Positions 25,844-34,584 of a DNA stretch of 64,000 nt are shown one piece after another. Position 1 is the first letter of the stretch. Every line of letters starts with the position of its first letter. The notes under the pieces were generated by a model, which saw nothing but the letters and a program-made list of their open reading frames with translations, made no database searches and had not been told where the DNA came from. Origin of the DNA: Paenibacillus taihuensis (GTDB lineage Bacteria > Bacillota > Bacilli > Paenibacillales > Paenibacillaceae); NCBI RefSeq assembly GCF_003386535.1, contig NZ_QTTN01000012.1:103223-167222 (forward strand). Reading direction: 5' to 3'. A program made the position numbers and the translations under genes.

Positions 25844-26728
25844 ATGTTTACGCGCAACAGATGGGGAAGCAGAGTAGAGTTTGGCGTATTTGTATTGCCG
25901 GCAGTCGTTTGTATTTTGCTCTCGGCGATCGTGCCTTTCGTAATGTCCATGTACTATTCCATGACCAAATGGAATGGCGTAGGCAAACATATTAAATTCA
26001 TCGGCCTCAAGAACTTTAGAGAATTGCTGACTTCAGACACTAACGCGCTAAAGGCACTTATCTTTACGCTTGAATACACATTGCTGGCTGTCGTTCTTAC
26101 GAACGTAATCGCGATTTTGCTGGCTGTCCTTATGACAAAAGCTTTTAAACTCCGCGGTCTATACCGGGTTTCGTTCTTCGTTCCTTATATTATCAGCTTG
26201 ATCATTATCGGTTTTGTGTGGAAGTTTATGTTCACGAAGGGCTTTGACGTGCTGTACGCACAAACCGGCTGGAGCATCTTCCAGTGGAGCTGGCTGGGCA
26301 ACGCGCATCTGGCGTTCTGGTCGATTCTGTTCGTCGGGATTTGGCAGTCGGTCGGCTTCTACATGATGATCTACATCACGGGCTTGCAGTCCGTTCCTGG
26401 AGACTTGCTCGAAGCAGCTTCGATTGACGGTTGTGTTGGCTTGAACCGGTTCTTCCGGATTACGCTGCCTTTGCTCATGCCTTCGATCACAGTGGCATTG
26501 TTCCTCTCGATTGCGAACTCGCTCAAGGTGTTCGATATCATCTACACATTGACGTTCGGCGGCCCGGGCGGCGCAACGAACAGTATTACGATGGATATCT
26601 ACAACGAAGCATTCGTCAACAACCGGTTTGGCTACGCTACGGCGAAGTCGCTCGTGTTCGTCGTGCTTATCCTGGTCATTACCGTCATTCAAGTGCGCTT
26701 TACAAAAAGCAAGGAGGTGGAAGCGTGA
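25844..26728 (+). CDS. Sugar ABC transporter permease 1 (MalF type)
   Basis: Integral membrane permease, 294 residues, six predicted helices. The start is ATG 25844 (GTGGAGTG upstream), not the earlier in-frame codon at 25775 that overlaps the hairpin. The conserved EAA loop is EAASIDGCVGLNRFFRITLPLLMPS near residues 190-215, where the ATPase binds. The N-terminal signature is MSMYYSMTKWNGVG. It ends by overlapping the second permease gene with the four bases GTGA. No ATPase gene is nearby, so it must borrow a general sugar ATPase (MsmX/UgpC type), as is common in Bacillales. Confidence 0.93.
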   Translation: MFTRNRWGSRVEFGVFVLPAVVCILLSAIVPFVMSMYYSMTKWNGVGKHIKFIGLKNFRELLTSDTNALKALIFTLEYTLLAVVLTNVIAILLAVLMTKAFKLRGLYRVSFFVPYIISLIIIGFVWKFMFTKGFDVLYAQTGWSIFQWSWLGNAHLAFWSILFVGIWQSVGFYMMIYITGLQSVPGDLLEAASIDGCVGLNRFFRITLPLLMPSITVALFLSIANSLKVFDIIYTLTFGGPGGATNSITMDIYNEAFVNNRFGYATAKSLVFVVLILVITVIQVRFTKSKEVEA

Positions 26729-27555
26729 CGCATCGCAACCAGAGAAGATTCGATGTCATCCTAGAGATCGTCATTGCGATCCTTGCCTTATTGTTCCTAT
26801 ATCCGCTGTTCCTCGTCGTGTTCAACTCGTTTAAGACGTATGACCAAGTATTGACCAATATTTTGGCCTTGCCGAAGTCGCTCATGCTGGACAACTACAA
26901 ACAAGTGTGGACGCTGATGGGCTATCCGAAGCTGTTCGTGAACACATTCTTCCTTACGCTTGCGGGCGTTGCTGGTATCGTGGTATTCGGTTCGATGGCA
27001 GGCTATAAGCTTTCCCGTACCAAGACGAAGCTGAGCGGTTTCCTGTTCTTCCTCTGTATCATGCCGATGATGATTCCGTTCCAATCGTTCATGATTACAC
27101 TGACGAAGCTCGCAAAAACATTCCACTTGATCAACTCTCTCGGTGGTCTGGGTGTTATCTACTGGGGGCTGGGCGCTCCGCTTGCCGTATTCATGTTCCA
27201 CGGCTTCGTGAAGTCGCTGCCAATGGAGCTGGAAGAGAGCGGCGCAATCGATGGCGCATCCCGTTACGGCGTCTTCGTTCGTATCGTTTTCCCTGTTATG
27301 TTGCCCGTGATCAGCACCGTTATTATCTTGAACGTGATGTGGATCTGGAACGACTTCCTGCTGCCGCTGCTTATGCTGAACGGCAAGCAATCGACGCTTC
27401 AGCTCGCATCGTACAAGTTCTTCGGCCAGTACAAGAGCGAGTGGCAATACGCGCTTACGGCTGTCGTCTACACGTCGATTCCGCCGATTGCGGTGTTCCT
27501 GGTACTGCAAAAGTACATCATCAAAGGTATGGTTGCCGGAGCTGTAAAAGGTTAA
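26725..27555 (+). CDS. Sugar ABC transporter permease 2 (MalG type)
   Basis: Second membrane subunit, 276 residues. GTG 26725 overlaps the stop codon of permease 1, and AAGGAGG lies seven bases upstream, so I prefer it to the longer frame from 26431. Features: first helix near residues 12-32 (EIVIAILALLFLYPLFLV), EAA loop EESGAIDGASRYGVFVRIVFPVMLPV, and the usual C-terminal ending KGMVAGAVKG. Together with the binding protein and permease 1 it forms a CUT1-type importer. A strong terminator follows, and then repeat family A before the converging alpha-xylosidase gene. Confidence 0.93.
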   Translation: MTHRNQRRFDVILEIVIAILALLFLYPLFLVVFNSFKTYDQVLTNILALPKSLMLDNYKQVWTLMGYPKLFVNTFFLTLAGVAGIVVFGSMAGYKLSRTKTKLSGFLFFLCIMPMMIPFQSFMITLTKLAKTFHLINSLGGLGVIYWGLGAPLAVFMFHGFVKSLPMELEESGAIDGASRYGVFVRIVFPVMLPVISTVIILNVMWIWNDFLLPLLMLNGKQSTLQLASYKFFGQYKSEWQYALTAVVYTSIPPIAVFLVLQKYIIKGMVAGAVKG

Positions 27556-27564
27556 TAAGTTGGT

Positions 27565-27600
27565 AAGCGGCGTAGAATGGGTTCTGCGCCGCTTTTCTTG
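27565..27600 (+). terminator. Terminator of the ABC operon
   Basis: A 12-bp stem with one wobble (27566-27577 with 27582-27593), GGG-rich loop, then TTTTCTTGTTTT. Confidence 0.9.
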
Positions 27601-27650
27601 TTTTGCTTGTTCGAAGAGCTTAGGACCCATGCACCTTGTGCACCTCGCAA

Positions 27651-27760
27651 CCCCCGAAACCCCCGAAACCCCCGAAACCCAGCAGTCCGCACCCCGCACC
27701 TCCAGCACCTCCAGCACCTCCTCCAGCACCTCCGCCGCCACACCCGTTCCCACCCCGCAC
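27651..27760. repeat. C-rich tandem repeats (9-mers)
   Basis: Three copies of CCCCCGAAA (27651-27677) are followed by copies of CTCCAGCAC (27700-27708, 27709-27717, 27721-27729). Pro/Thr-rich ORFs across this stretch are by-products of the repeat and are not called as genes. Confidence 0.85.
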
Positions 27761-27781
27761 CTCCAGCCGTCCGCCAACAAA

Positions 27782-27970
27782 GCTATACTGGATATTTCCA
27801 CTCATTTTGATCCAAATGAGCGGTTTTGCTCGGCTATATTGGATTTATCCGGTCATTTTCGGCAAAAAGGGCGAAATTAGACTATTTGAGGCCGAAATGA
27901 ATGGATTTTTCCACTATAGCTCTCCAATTCCAGCAAAACAGTCATCCTATATTGGATATATCCACTATAG
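27782..27970. repeat. Intergenic repeat family A, locus 3 (four units)
   Basis: Direct units at 27782-27808 and 27832-27860 start 50-51 bp apart; an inverted unit lies at 27894-27920; a self-complementary unit lies at 27947-27970. The site is again between converging genes (permease 2 and the alpha-xylosidase). With the C-rich repeats it fills the 475-bp gap, which otherwise holds only the two terminators. Confidence 0.85.
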
Positions 27971-27983
27971 CCCGCCAAACGAC

Positions 27984-28017
27984 AAAAAAAGGACGCAGGC
28001 AATCTGCCTACGTCCTT
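27984..28017 (-). terminator. Terminator of the alpha-xylosidase gene
   Basis: AAGGACGCAGGC (27989-28000) pairs with GCCTACGTCCTT (28006-28017). On the minus strand seven T residues follow. Confidence 0.88.
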
Positions 28018-28030
28018 CAAACTTCAATCT

Positions 28031-30355
28031 TTATAGCTCGATAACCACCTGGGCTGCACCAGCAGCCGGGATGATCCGCACGCCTTCGGCACCGGCGTCT
28101 GCTGTGCCGCCTTGAACAGCTGCGACACCGTTCACGCCGCGAAGGAGAGCTGTCCAGCCTTCGGCTTGGCCTTGCGTATCCACTGTGATGGTGGAGCCGC
28201 TGCGAGTAGCTTTTGCCGTAAACGCCGTTTCGCCTGCAACAGTCGGTACAACTGCAGTTGCCTGAGCGCCGTCTTTCAGCGCGAACAGCTGGAGCGTAAC
28301 TCCTGCTGCGTAATCGTAATCCGGACGGCTGTCTTCCGCGCCGACAGGGATAAGTGAATTTTCACGAACGAAGAGCGGCATGCTGAAATAATCGTATTGA
28401 TCTTGACGCCATACGCCGCCTTCAACTTGCTCGCCAGTGATGTAGTGCATCCACGTGCCCTGCGGCAAGTAGTACGTCGCTTCACCTTCAGGATTGAAGA
28501 TTGGCGCAACCAAAATCGAATCGCCCAGCATGTACTGGCGGTCGAGATAGTCGACAGTAGGATCACTGCCGAACTCCAGCACCATTGCACGCATAACCGG
28601 CAGACCGATTTTCACAGACGCTACGGATTGGCCGAACAAGTACGGCATGAGGCGCAGCTTCAGCTTCGTGTAGTGGCGAAGCACGTCAACTGCTTCTTCA
28701 TCATACAGCCAAGGTACGCGGTACGAAGTGCTGCCATGCAGGCGGCTATGGCTCGAGAGCAAGCCGAACGCGACCCAGCGCTTGTACAGATCCGGCGGGG
28801 AGCTTTGCTCGAAGCCGCCGATGTCGTGGCTCCAGAAGCTGAAGCCGGACAAGCCTAGCGACAGGCCGCCGCGGAGGCTTTCCGCCATCGACTCGTACGT
28901 CGCTTCGCAGTCGCCGCCCCAGTGAACCGGGAACTGTTGACCGCCTGCTGTTGCGGAACGCGCAAACAGAGCCGCTTCACCTTTGCCGCGCTTCTCTTCA
29001 AGAAGCTCGAAAACAACTTTGTTATACAGCTGCGTGTAGTAGTTGTGCATTTGCTGCGGATCGGAGCCGTCGAAGTACACGACATCTGTCGGGATACGCT
29101 CGCCGAAGTCGGTTTTGAAGCTGTCGACGCCCATATCGAGCAGCACTGCCAGCTTGGCTTTGAACCAGTCGCATGCCGCCGGGTTCGTGAAGTCGACAAG
29201 ACCCATGCCGTACTGCCATAGATCCCATTGCCACACGCTTCCGTCCGCACGTTTCACGAGGTAGCCAAGCTCCATCGCTTCATCGAACAAAGGGGAGCGC
29301 TGGGCGATATAGCTGTTGATCCATACGCAGATGTGCAGCCCTTTTGCCTTCAGCCGCTCCAGCATTTCTTTTGGATCCGGGAATACGCGCTCATCCCATT
29401 CGAAGTTGCACCATTCGTACTCCTTCATCCAGAAACAGTCGAAATGGAATACGGCAAGCGGAAGGTCGCGCTCAGCCATGCCGTCCACGAAGCTGGTTAC
29501 AGTTGCTTCATCGTAGTTCGTCGTGAACGATGTTGTCAGCCACAGACCGAACGACCAAGCTGGTGGAAGAGCAGGCTTACCAGTCAGTGCCGTATAGTTG
29601 GAGAGCACGTCTTTGAGCTGTTCGCCGCCGACGATGTAATATTCAAGCTGTTCGCCAGCTACGCTGAACTGCGCCTTGGACACTTTCTCAGAGGCGATCT
29701 CGTAGGAAACGAGCTCAGGGTGATTCACGAATACGCCGTAGCCGCGGTTCGTGATATAGAACGGTACATTTTTGTACGCTTGCTCGGAAGCTGTTCCGCC
29801 GTCTTGGTTCCAGATGTCAACAACTTGTCCGTTCTTTACAAAAGGCGTGAAACGCTCGCCGAGACCGTACACCGTCTCGCCGATGCCGATGTCCAGCTGC
29901 TCGCGGAACTGGTGGTTGCCGTCAGCCGCTTTGACATAGCCAGTAGCGCGATGACCGCTGCGAGTAAGCTTGCGGCCTTTGTGCGTGTAAGTGATCGTAA
30001 GCGGATGCGCCTTCGTAATCGTCACGGCAGTGTCGCCGCTCTTCAGCGTTACGGATTCTGCCGAATCTTGAATCTCTACAGAAGCATCGCCTTCTGTCAT
30101 AAGCGGGAACGAAGCTGGGCCCAGGCGGCGCGTTCCTTTATGGTGATAGAATTTTGCACGAATAATATCTTTCATCGGCGAGGAAAATTCCATCGTCATG
30201 AGCGGCTCATTCAGTGTGTTTGCGCGATTTTCCAAGTGTCGGTGGGTTGCATATACAGTAATTCGATTGCTCGAAACTTTTACATCATGGACTTCATAAG
30301 GTGTCAGTACCTGATACCCTTCGCGGGTCATCCAGTAACCGTCGCTGAATTTCAT
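28031..30355 (-). CDS. Alpha-xylosidase, GH31 (YicI type)
   Basis: Cytoplasmic glycoside hydrolase family 31 enzyme, 774 residues when started at ATG 30355 (MKFSDGYWMTREGYQV). The earlier in-frame ATG 30394 has no ribosome site. With this start the catalytic nucleophile in FKTDFGERIPTD is D416 and the acid/base in HWGGDCEAT is D482, the same numbers as in E. coli YicI. That is strong support for both the start and the subfamily. Domain order is the GH31 N-terminal beta domain (about 1-240), the catalytic barrel (about 250-590) and C-terminal beta domains. The enzyme removes non-reducing alpha-xylosyl residues, for example from isoprimeverose derived from xyloglucan. It converges on the ABC operon and diverges from an AraC gene. 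There is no signal peptide, so substrates are probably imported first. Confidence 0.93.
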   Translation of the reverse strand: MKFSDGYWMTREGYQVLTPYEVHDVKVSSNRITVYATHRHLENRANTLNEPLMTMEFSSPMKDIIRAKFYHHKGTRRLGPASFPLMTEGDASVEIQDSAESVTLKSGDTAVTITKAHPLTITYTHKGRKLTRSGHRATGYVKAADGNHQFREQLDIGIGETVYGLGERFTPFVKNGQVVDIWNQDGGTASEQAYKNVPFYITNRGYGVFVNHPELVSYEIASEKVSKAQFSVAGEQLEYYIVGGEQLKDVLSNYTALTGKPALPPAWSFGLWLTTSFTTNYDEATVTSFVDGMAERDLPLAVFHFDCFWMKEYEWCNFEWDERVFPDPKEMLERLKAKGLHICVWINSYIAQRSPLFDEAMELGYLVKRADGSVWQWDLWQYGMGLVDFTNPAACDWFKAKLAVLLDMGVDSFKTDFGERIPTDVVYFDGSDPQQMHNYYTQLYNKVVFELLEEKRGKGEAALFARSATAGGQQFPVHWGGDCEATYESMAESLRGGLSLGLSGFSFWSHDIGGFEQSSPPDLYKRWVAFGLLSSHSRLHGSTSYRVPWLYDEEAVDVLRHYTKLKLRLMPYLFGQSVASVKIGLPVMRAMVLEFGSDPTVDYLDRQYMLGDSILVAPIFNPEGEATYYLPQGTWMHYITGEQVEGGVWRQDQYDYFSMPLFVRENSLIPVGAEDSRPDYDYAAGVTLQLFALKDGAQATAVVPTVAGETAFTAKATRSGSTITVDTQGQAEGWTALLRGVNGVAAVQGGTADAGAEGVRIIPAAGAAQVVIEL

Positions 30356-30427
30356 AGATCGGTTCATCCTCTCAAAAATAGTGGGTTGCTCCATAGTAAC
30401 AGTATACTGATTGAAAAGTATTCATTC

Positions 30428-30456
30428 TTGTATTATTATGCTTATTATTAATACAA
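30428..30456. promoter_or_regulatory. Inverted repeat between alpha-xylosidase and AraC genes
   Basis: TTGTATTA (30428-30435) and TAATACAA (30449-30456) form an 8-bp perfect inverted repeat with a 13-nt centre in the AT-rich divergent promoter region. It is a candidate operator, possibly for the AraC protein beside it. Confidence 0.45.
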
Positions 30457-30476
30457 TTATGATATTTGGAGATGGT

Positions 30477-31370
30477 ATGGTGGATATCCATCATTTGCGG
30501 GAAAATCGCCGCCACGGCAGCGCGGGAACGCCTGTCGGTATCTATCGGATGGACCAAGCGGCGGGGGAGCCGATTCTTGATCATCACTGGCATGAAGAAG
30601 CGGAATTTCTCGCTGTCGTGAGCGGGGAAGCTGTCTTCCAGATTGGCTTGTCCACTTATAAGGCAAGTGCCGGCGACGTGCTGTTCATCCCAGGCGGGGA
30701 GCTGCATGGCGGGTATTCGCTGAATGGTGCGGCATGCTCGTATGGAGCACTCGTCTTTCATCTGGATTGGCTGATGAGCCAGGGAGACAACGCGACGACA
30801 CAGTATTTGGAGCCGATTCGGCGCGGCAGGCTCGTGCCTGAACCCCATGCAGTTTCGGGTATTGAGTCAGGCGGGCTCGCGGAAGGATTGTTCGGGCAGC
30901 TTATGCAGCTTATTGCGATGGAGCATTCGGAAGATCCAGCGAAGCCCATGCGGCTGAAGGCAGGGCTCTATCAGCTGCTTGCGGAATATGTGACGCGTGA
31001 TGCGTTTGTCCGTAGGGAGCCGCGGTCATCGCTCGATATGCATACACAGGAGCGACTCAAAACAGTCCTTACCTACATCGATATCCATTATGCGAAGAAG
31101 CTGACGATCAAGGAGCTGGCGGCGGAAGCGGGCATGAGTGAAGGACATTTCACGAGGGTGTTCAAGTCATTCATGCGCAAGACGCCAATTGATTATATTA
31201 ATTCCCTGCGTATTCGAATTGCAGCTGCGATGCTGGCTGATAGCCGAGTCTCGATCGGCGAAGCTGCGCTGGAGTCCGGCTTCGATAATTTCAGTTATTT
31301 TTGCAAAATGTTTCGCAATGTCTATCAATGTACGCCGACAGAATACCGGGAACGCGAGGATTTGCGTTAA
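30477..31370 (+). CDS. AraC-family regulator with cupin sensor
   Basis: Transcription factor of 297 residues. ATG 30477 is chosen because GGAGATGG lies just upstream; the frame opens earlier but without a ribosome site. The N-terminal cupin (about 10-110; HHWHEEAEFLAVVSGEAVFQIG, GDVLFIPGGELHGGY) probably binds a sugar. The C-terminal double helix-turn-helix (about 195-295) has LTIKELAAEAGMSEGHFTRVFK and ALESGFDNFSYFCKMFRNVYQCTPTEYRERE. It is divergent from the alpha-xylosidase gene and likely controls it, perhaps through the inverted repeat at 30428-30456. It is separate from the YesN-type regulator that probably controls the transporter. Confidence 0.9.
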   Translation: MVDIHHLRENRRHGSAGTPVGIYRMDQAAGEPILDHHWHEEAEFLAVVSGEAVFQIGLSTYKASAGDVLFIPGGELHGGYSLNGAACSYGALVFHLDWLMSQGDNATTQYLEPIRRGRLVPEPHAVSGIESGGLAEGLFGQLMQLIAMEHSEDPAKPMRLKAGLYQLLAEYVTRDAFVRREPRSSLDMHTQERLKTVLTYIDIHYAKKLTIKELAAEAGMSEGHFTRVFKSFMRKTPIDYINSLRIRIAAAMLADSRVSIGEAALESGFDNFSYFCKMFRNVYQCTPTEYREREDLR

Positions 31371-31463
31371 CGAATGTATTTTTATGGTAGACAGTTCTAT
31401 TATTGTCTGCTATTATGAGTTCAATATTAATAAAAAGCAGTTAATTAGCGACCGCTATGCGAA

Positions 31464-31508
31464 GAACGCAAGCCTCGGGCACATGCCCGGCTTGCGTTCT
31501 TTTTTTAT
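31464..31508 (+). terminator. Terminator after the AraC gene
   Basis: An 11-bp outer stem (31464-31474 with 31489-31499) and a 4-bp inner stem separated by a 2-nt bulge, followed by CTTTTTTT... It insulates the carbohydrate locus from the Tad-type operon. Confidence 0.88.
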
Positions 31509-31550
31509 TTTCGCTGTGAAGCTGCGGAGAGGAAGGGAGGCTAAGAACAG

Positions 31551-32282
31551 ATGAACAGGAAGCGTAATTTGCTCGTTACGATCACGGCTGGGCTGCTGTC
31601 GGGCTTGCTCGTCTATGGCGTTTATGTGCTGCAGCTGAGGCAGGTGAAGTTTCAGGAGACGGTAAACATCGTCGTGCCCCAGCGGTTTGTTGCAGCTGGT
31701 GAGCGTCTGCGTGCAGACATGCTCGGAGAGAAACAGATTGCGAAAGCATCCTATGTGCCGGAGATGTCACTGGATGCAGGTGAACTTTTAGGAGCAGAGG
31801 CTATCGTGCCGCTTGGCGCGAACGAGCCCTTGCTGAAGTGGAAGGTCGGCAAGTTCCGTCTTCTTCCCGGGCGAGATCAGTCTACTTTTCAGATTCCAAG
31901 AGATTATGTGCTATCCGTATCAAGCGGTATTCGGGCGGGAGACAAGGTCATTGTGTATGGATCGGGGGCGGAGTCGGAGTCTGTTCGTTTATTTGAAGAG
32001 CCGGTCACCGTCGCTTCAGTGAAAACTTCTGGGAACTTGGAAATCGACGATATGGACGATTCGAACTTGAAGGCAATGGCGAGCAATGATCAAGCAGGAA
32101 TGTATGCAGCAAGGCGTGATGCCAATGGCGCTATCGACGCGATAAATCTGAATTTGACGGAACTACAGTGGCTTAAGCTCGATGCCTTATGCAAGGATGG
32201 CAAAAGCAAAGTCGTCATCGCTTACTCTTCGGATTCGCTCGACATTGCTGCTTCTATGGTGGAAGAGGAGGCGGTGCGATGA
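31551..32282 (+). CDS. cpaB: CpaB-like SAF-domain membrane protein (Tad locus)
   Basis: Single-pass membrane protein, 243 residues. It has one N-terminal helix (about 8-28) followed by an SAF-type domain (VPQRFVAAGERLRADMLGEKQIAKASYVP, then ILKWKVGK-like strands) and an RcpC/CpaB-like C-terminal half that includes the VLSVSSGIRAGDKVIVYGSG segment. CpaB proteins are periplasmic or outer-face parts of Tad pilus machines; in Gram-positives they sit at the membrane. The start ATG has GGGAGG upstream. It opens a tightly packed operon: its last bases overlap the next gene as ATGA. Family assignment rests on domain order and position rather than on a strong signature. Confidence 0.72.
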   Translation: MNRKRNLLVTITAGLLSGLLVYGVYVLQLRQVKFQETVNIVVPQRFVAAGERLRADMLGEKQIAKASYVPEMSLDAGELLGAEAIVPLGANEPLLKWKVGKFRLLPGRDQSTFQIPRDYVLSVSSGIRAGDKVIVYGSGAESESVRLFEEPVTVASVKTSGNLEIDDMDDSNLKAMASNDQAGMYAARRDANGAIDAINLNLTELQWLKLDALCKDGKSKVVIAYSSDSLDIAASMVEEEAVR

Positions 32283-33148
32283 ATGGTGGACTAAGTCCGA
32301 GGCGGAGCGCTCATCGGGCGCCGCTCCTGACGTTCTTCGGCACGACGCCGAATATCGGGACGACGGTGACGGCATTTGCAGCTGCTTGCCGGGTGGCGCA
32401 GTACAGCGGATTATCAGTCGGGTACTTGGATCTGAATCTGAAGAGCGCCAAGCTCCATCGTTTTGTCGGTGTCGATCGGCCTACTGCAACGCTGGATGCA
32501 CTGCGGCCTGAGCTGCGGACAGGCACATTGACGCCGGATAAGCTGGCTCGCTCAATGTATGTGAGTGGGGCGGTACCTGGTCTGCATATGCTGTTCGGCA
32601 ATTTACTGCGAGATCAGGCGGAATTCTATGCGATGGAAGAGATCGAGCATTTGCTGGAGGCGGCTGAAGCAGCCTTTGACATTGTTATTGCGGATGCCGG
32701 TGCTTACTGGGACAATGCGGCAATTCTTTGCGCGCTGCGCAGAGCGGATCGGCGATTGATGGCGACGACAGGCGCTTTGTCGCATTTTCAAGAGGATGGA
32801 CAGCGGTGGGTGAAACAGCTCTCTGCACTTTACGGCATTGGGATTCACGACTACGAAGCGATTGTTATACATCAGCCATGGGGCAAGGGAGGATTTCAAG
32901 TGAAAGAAATTTGCAAAGAGATGGGTGTTGCGCTGCTCGGGGAGATGGCGCTGTCACAGCCGATGCTTTCTCAGCTTGACCGGGGGACGCTGGACGAATG
33001 GATGATGCGCAGCGAGCAGGGCAAAGAAGCGATGAAAGAGCCGGCGCAGCGTATGATCGCCGCTTACGGGCTGAAGCGGCCTGCGAAGTTAGTCGTGCAG
33101 CCGTGGTATAAGAAGCTGCTGACGCATCGCGGCGGGGTAAGCTCCTGA
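32279..33148 (+). CDS. cpaE: CpaE/TadZ-like ATPase homologue with degenerate P-loop
   Basis: MinD/ParA-fold protein, 289 residues, start ATG 32279 overlapping the previous stop and preceded by GAGGAGG. The fold is recognisable: strand 1 and P-loop position TFFGTTPNIGTTVTAFAAA, then YLDLNLKSAKLHRF (the usual DxD strand), and FDIVIADAGAYWDNAAI (Walker B region). The P-loop has lost the signature lysines: where MinD has KGGVGKT it reads TPNIGTT. ATP binding may therefore be weak or absent. CpaE/TadZ proteins position Tad machines at the pole and are often divergent at this site. In this operon it lies between the CpaB-like gene and the secretion ATPase. Confidence 0.75.
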   Translation: MNGGLSPRRSAHRAPLLTFFGTTPNIGTTVTAFAAACRVAQYSGLSVGYLDLNLKSAKLHRFVGVDRPTATLDALRPELRTGTLTPDKLARSMYVSGAVPGLHMLFGNLLRDQAEFYAMEEIEHLLEAAEAAFDIVIADAGAYWDNAAILCALRRADRRLMATTGALSHFQEDGQRWVKQLSALYGIGIHDYEAIVIHQPWGKGGFQVKEICKEMGVALLGEMALSQPMLSQLDRGTLDEWMMRSEQGKEAMKEPAQRMIAAYGLKRPAKLVVQPWYKKLLTHRGGVSS

Positions 33149-34584
33149 TGCAGCGGGAGGTGAAGTTCTCGCCATCCGCTTTCTCTGCGAAGCTCTGGGC
33201 GAAGGAGCCGGGAGCGGCAACGATTGTGGAGGCCATTGGCACAGAGTCTGGCGCGCAGCGGGATTTCAATCGGCTCGCTGATGATATTCGCTCTTACCTT
33301 GCGCTGGCTCGCGGGGAGACGGAAGAAGAGAAGCGCGAGTATAACGAGAGCTTGAACCGGGCGGTGCTTGGCTACACGGATGATCGCGAGCATATCTTGG
33401 CGGTCATTGCGGATCGGCTGCTGCGTCAGCGGATACACGAGCTGCCCGGGTACAATCATCTTTACGGCACGCTGGCAGAAGCTTTGTTCGCCGAAGTCAT
33501 CGGCATGAATGTGCTTGAGCTTGTGTTGGCCGATCGCGACGGACTTGAGGAGATTCAAGTTGTCGGGACGCGCATCTTCGAAGTACGCGAAGGCAATAGC
33601 GCGCCTTCGACGTATATGTTCGAGTCGCTGCGAGAGGTGGAGCGGATTCAGCAGAACCTTGTGCTCTACAATAACGACCGGATCAATCCTCGCAAAAGAT
33701 GGGCCGAAGTCATGCTCCGAGACGGAACGCGCGTCACGATGACCGGCTTCGGATTCACGGCGCTGCCGACGTTGACGCTTCGTTTCTACACGGTCCGCAG
33801 ATTCCAGCTGGCTCAGTTAAGCACGCCGGAGTACGGAACGATCAGCGAGCGGCTGCGCATGATGCTGCTTGCCGTATTGGATGCACGGTTCAACGTTGTC
33901 ATCATCGGACCGACCAACTCCGGCAAGACGAACCTCATAAAGGCGCTTATCGGCGAGCTGCCAGATGAGGAGCGGCTTGTCACGATTGAGAGCAGGCATG
34001 AGCTGATGCTGCAGCGGGATTTTCCGTCCAAGAACGTAATCGAGTACGAAGTGGACGAGGAGGATGTACAGCACCGCTCGACGCAGGCGTTCAAGCTGGC
34101 ATTGCGGCAGTCGCCGCAGCGGATTATCCACGCTGAAATACGGGATGACGATGCCAACATCTACGTGCGCGCCTGTACACGCGGACATGCCGGATCGATG
34201 ACGACGCTGCATGCAAATGCATTGGAGGATGTGCCGGAGGCGATAACCGATATGTGCATGCTCGATGGCCGGGGCATGAGTCCAGAGCGTCTCTCAAAGC
34301 GGATCACCGAGTATGTGACGCAAATTGGTATTGAAATGCGGTTCGAGGCAGGGAAGCGAAGACTTGTAAGACTTGCCGAGATTAGTTGGAAGGATGGCAG
34401 TCCCGTCGTACGGGAATGGGCTCTGTTTAATGAGAAGTCAATGGAGTGGAGCTATCCAAAGCCGCCATCTGATCAGGCTTGGTCAAAGCTTGTCATGGGT
34501 GGAGGCGTCAGGGATTATGGCGCTGGTTTAACTTTGCAGCACGCGTGGCCTGAGCTAATGGAAGCGGGCGGTGGCAGCGGATGA
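33148..34584 (+). CDS. cpaF: Tad/Flp secretion ATPase (CpaF/TadA)
   Basis: Hexameric type II/IV secretion ATPase that powers assembly, 478 residues. The N-terminal helical domain (about 1-150) precedes the GSPII_E core. The Walker A motif GPTNSGKT is at about residues 254-261, the Asp box region (ERLVTIESRHELML) follows, and the Walker B/His boxes are in RIIHAEIRDDDANIYVRACTRGHAGSMTTLHANALED. The start ATG overlaps the preceding stop codon by one base, and the stop overlaps the next start. Position and sequence match the TadA (CpaF) clade rather than PilB or VirB11. Unlike its CpaE-like neighbour it keeps all catalytic motifs, so the operon has one intact motor. Confidence 0.92.
   Translation: MQREVKFSPSAFSAKLWAKEPGAATIVEAIGTESGAQRDFNRLADDIRSYLALARGETEEEKREYNESLNRAVLGYTDDREHILAVIADRLLRQRIHELPGYNHLYGTLAEALFAEVIGMNVLELVLADRDGLEEIQVVGTRIFEVREGNSAPSTYMFESLREVERIQQNLVLYNNDRINPRKRWAEVMLRDGTRVTMTGFGFTALPTLTLRFYTVRRFQLAQLSTPEYGTISERLRMMLLAVLDARFNVVIIGPTNSGKTNLIKALIGELPDEERLVTIESRHELMLQRDFPSKNVIEYEVDEEDVQHRSTQAFKLALRQSPQRIIHAEIRDDDANIYVRACTRGHAGSMTTLHANALEDVPEAITDMCMLDGRGMSPERLSKRITEYVTQIGIEMRFEAGKRRLVRLAEISWKDGSPVVREWALFNEKSMEWSYPKPPSDQAWSKLVMGGGVRDYGAGLTLQHAWPELMEAGGGSG

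Noticed and set aside
24429..25844. Long minus-strand ORF (471 codons) antisense to the sugar-binding protein gene.
   Set aside because: Opposite to a clear lipoprotein gene; composition and codon use are those of a shadow frame.
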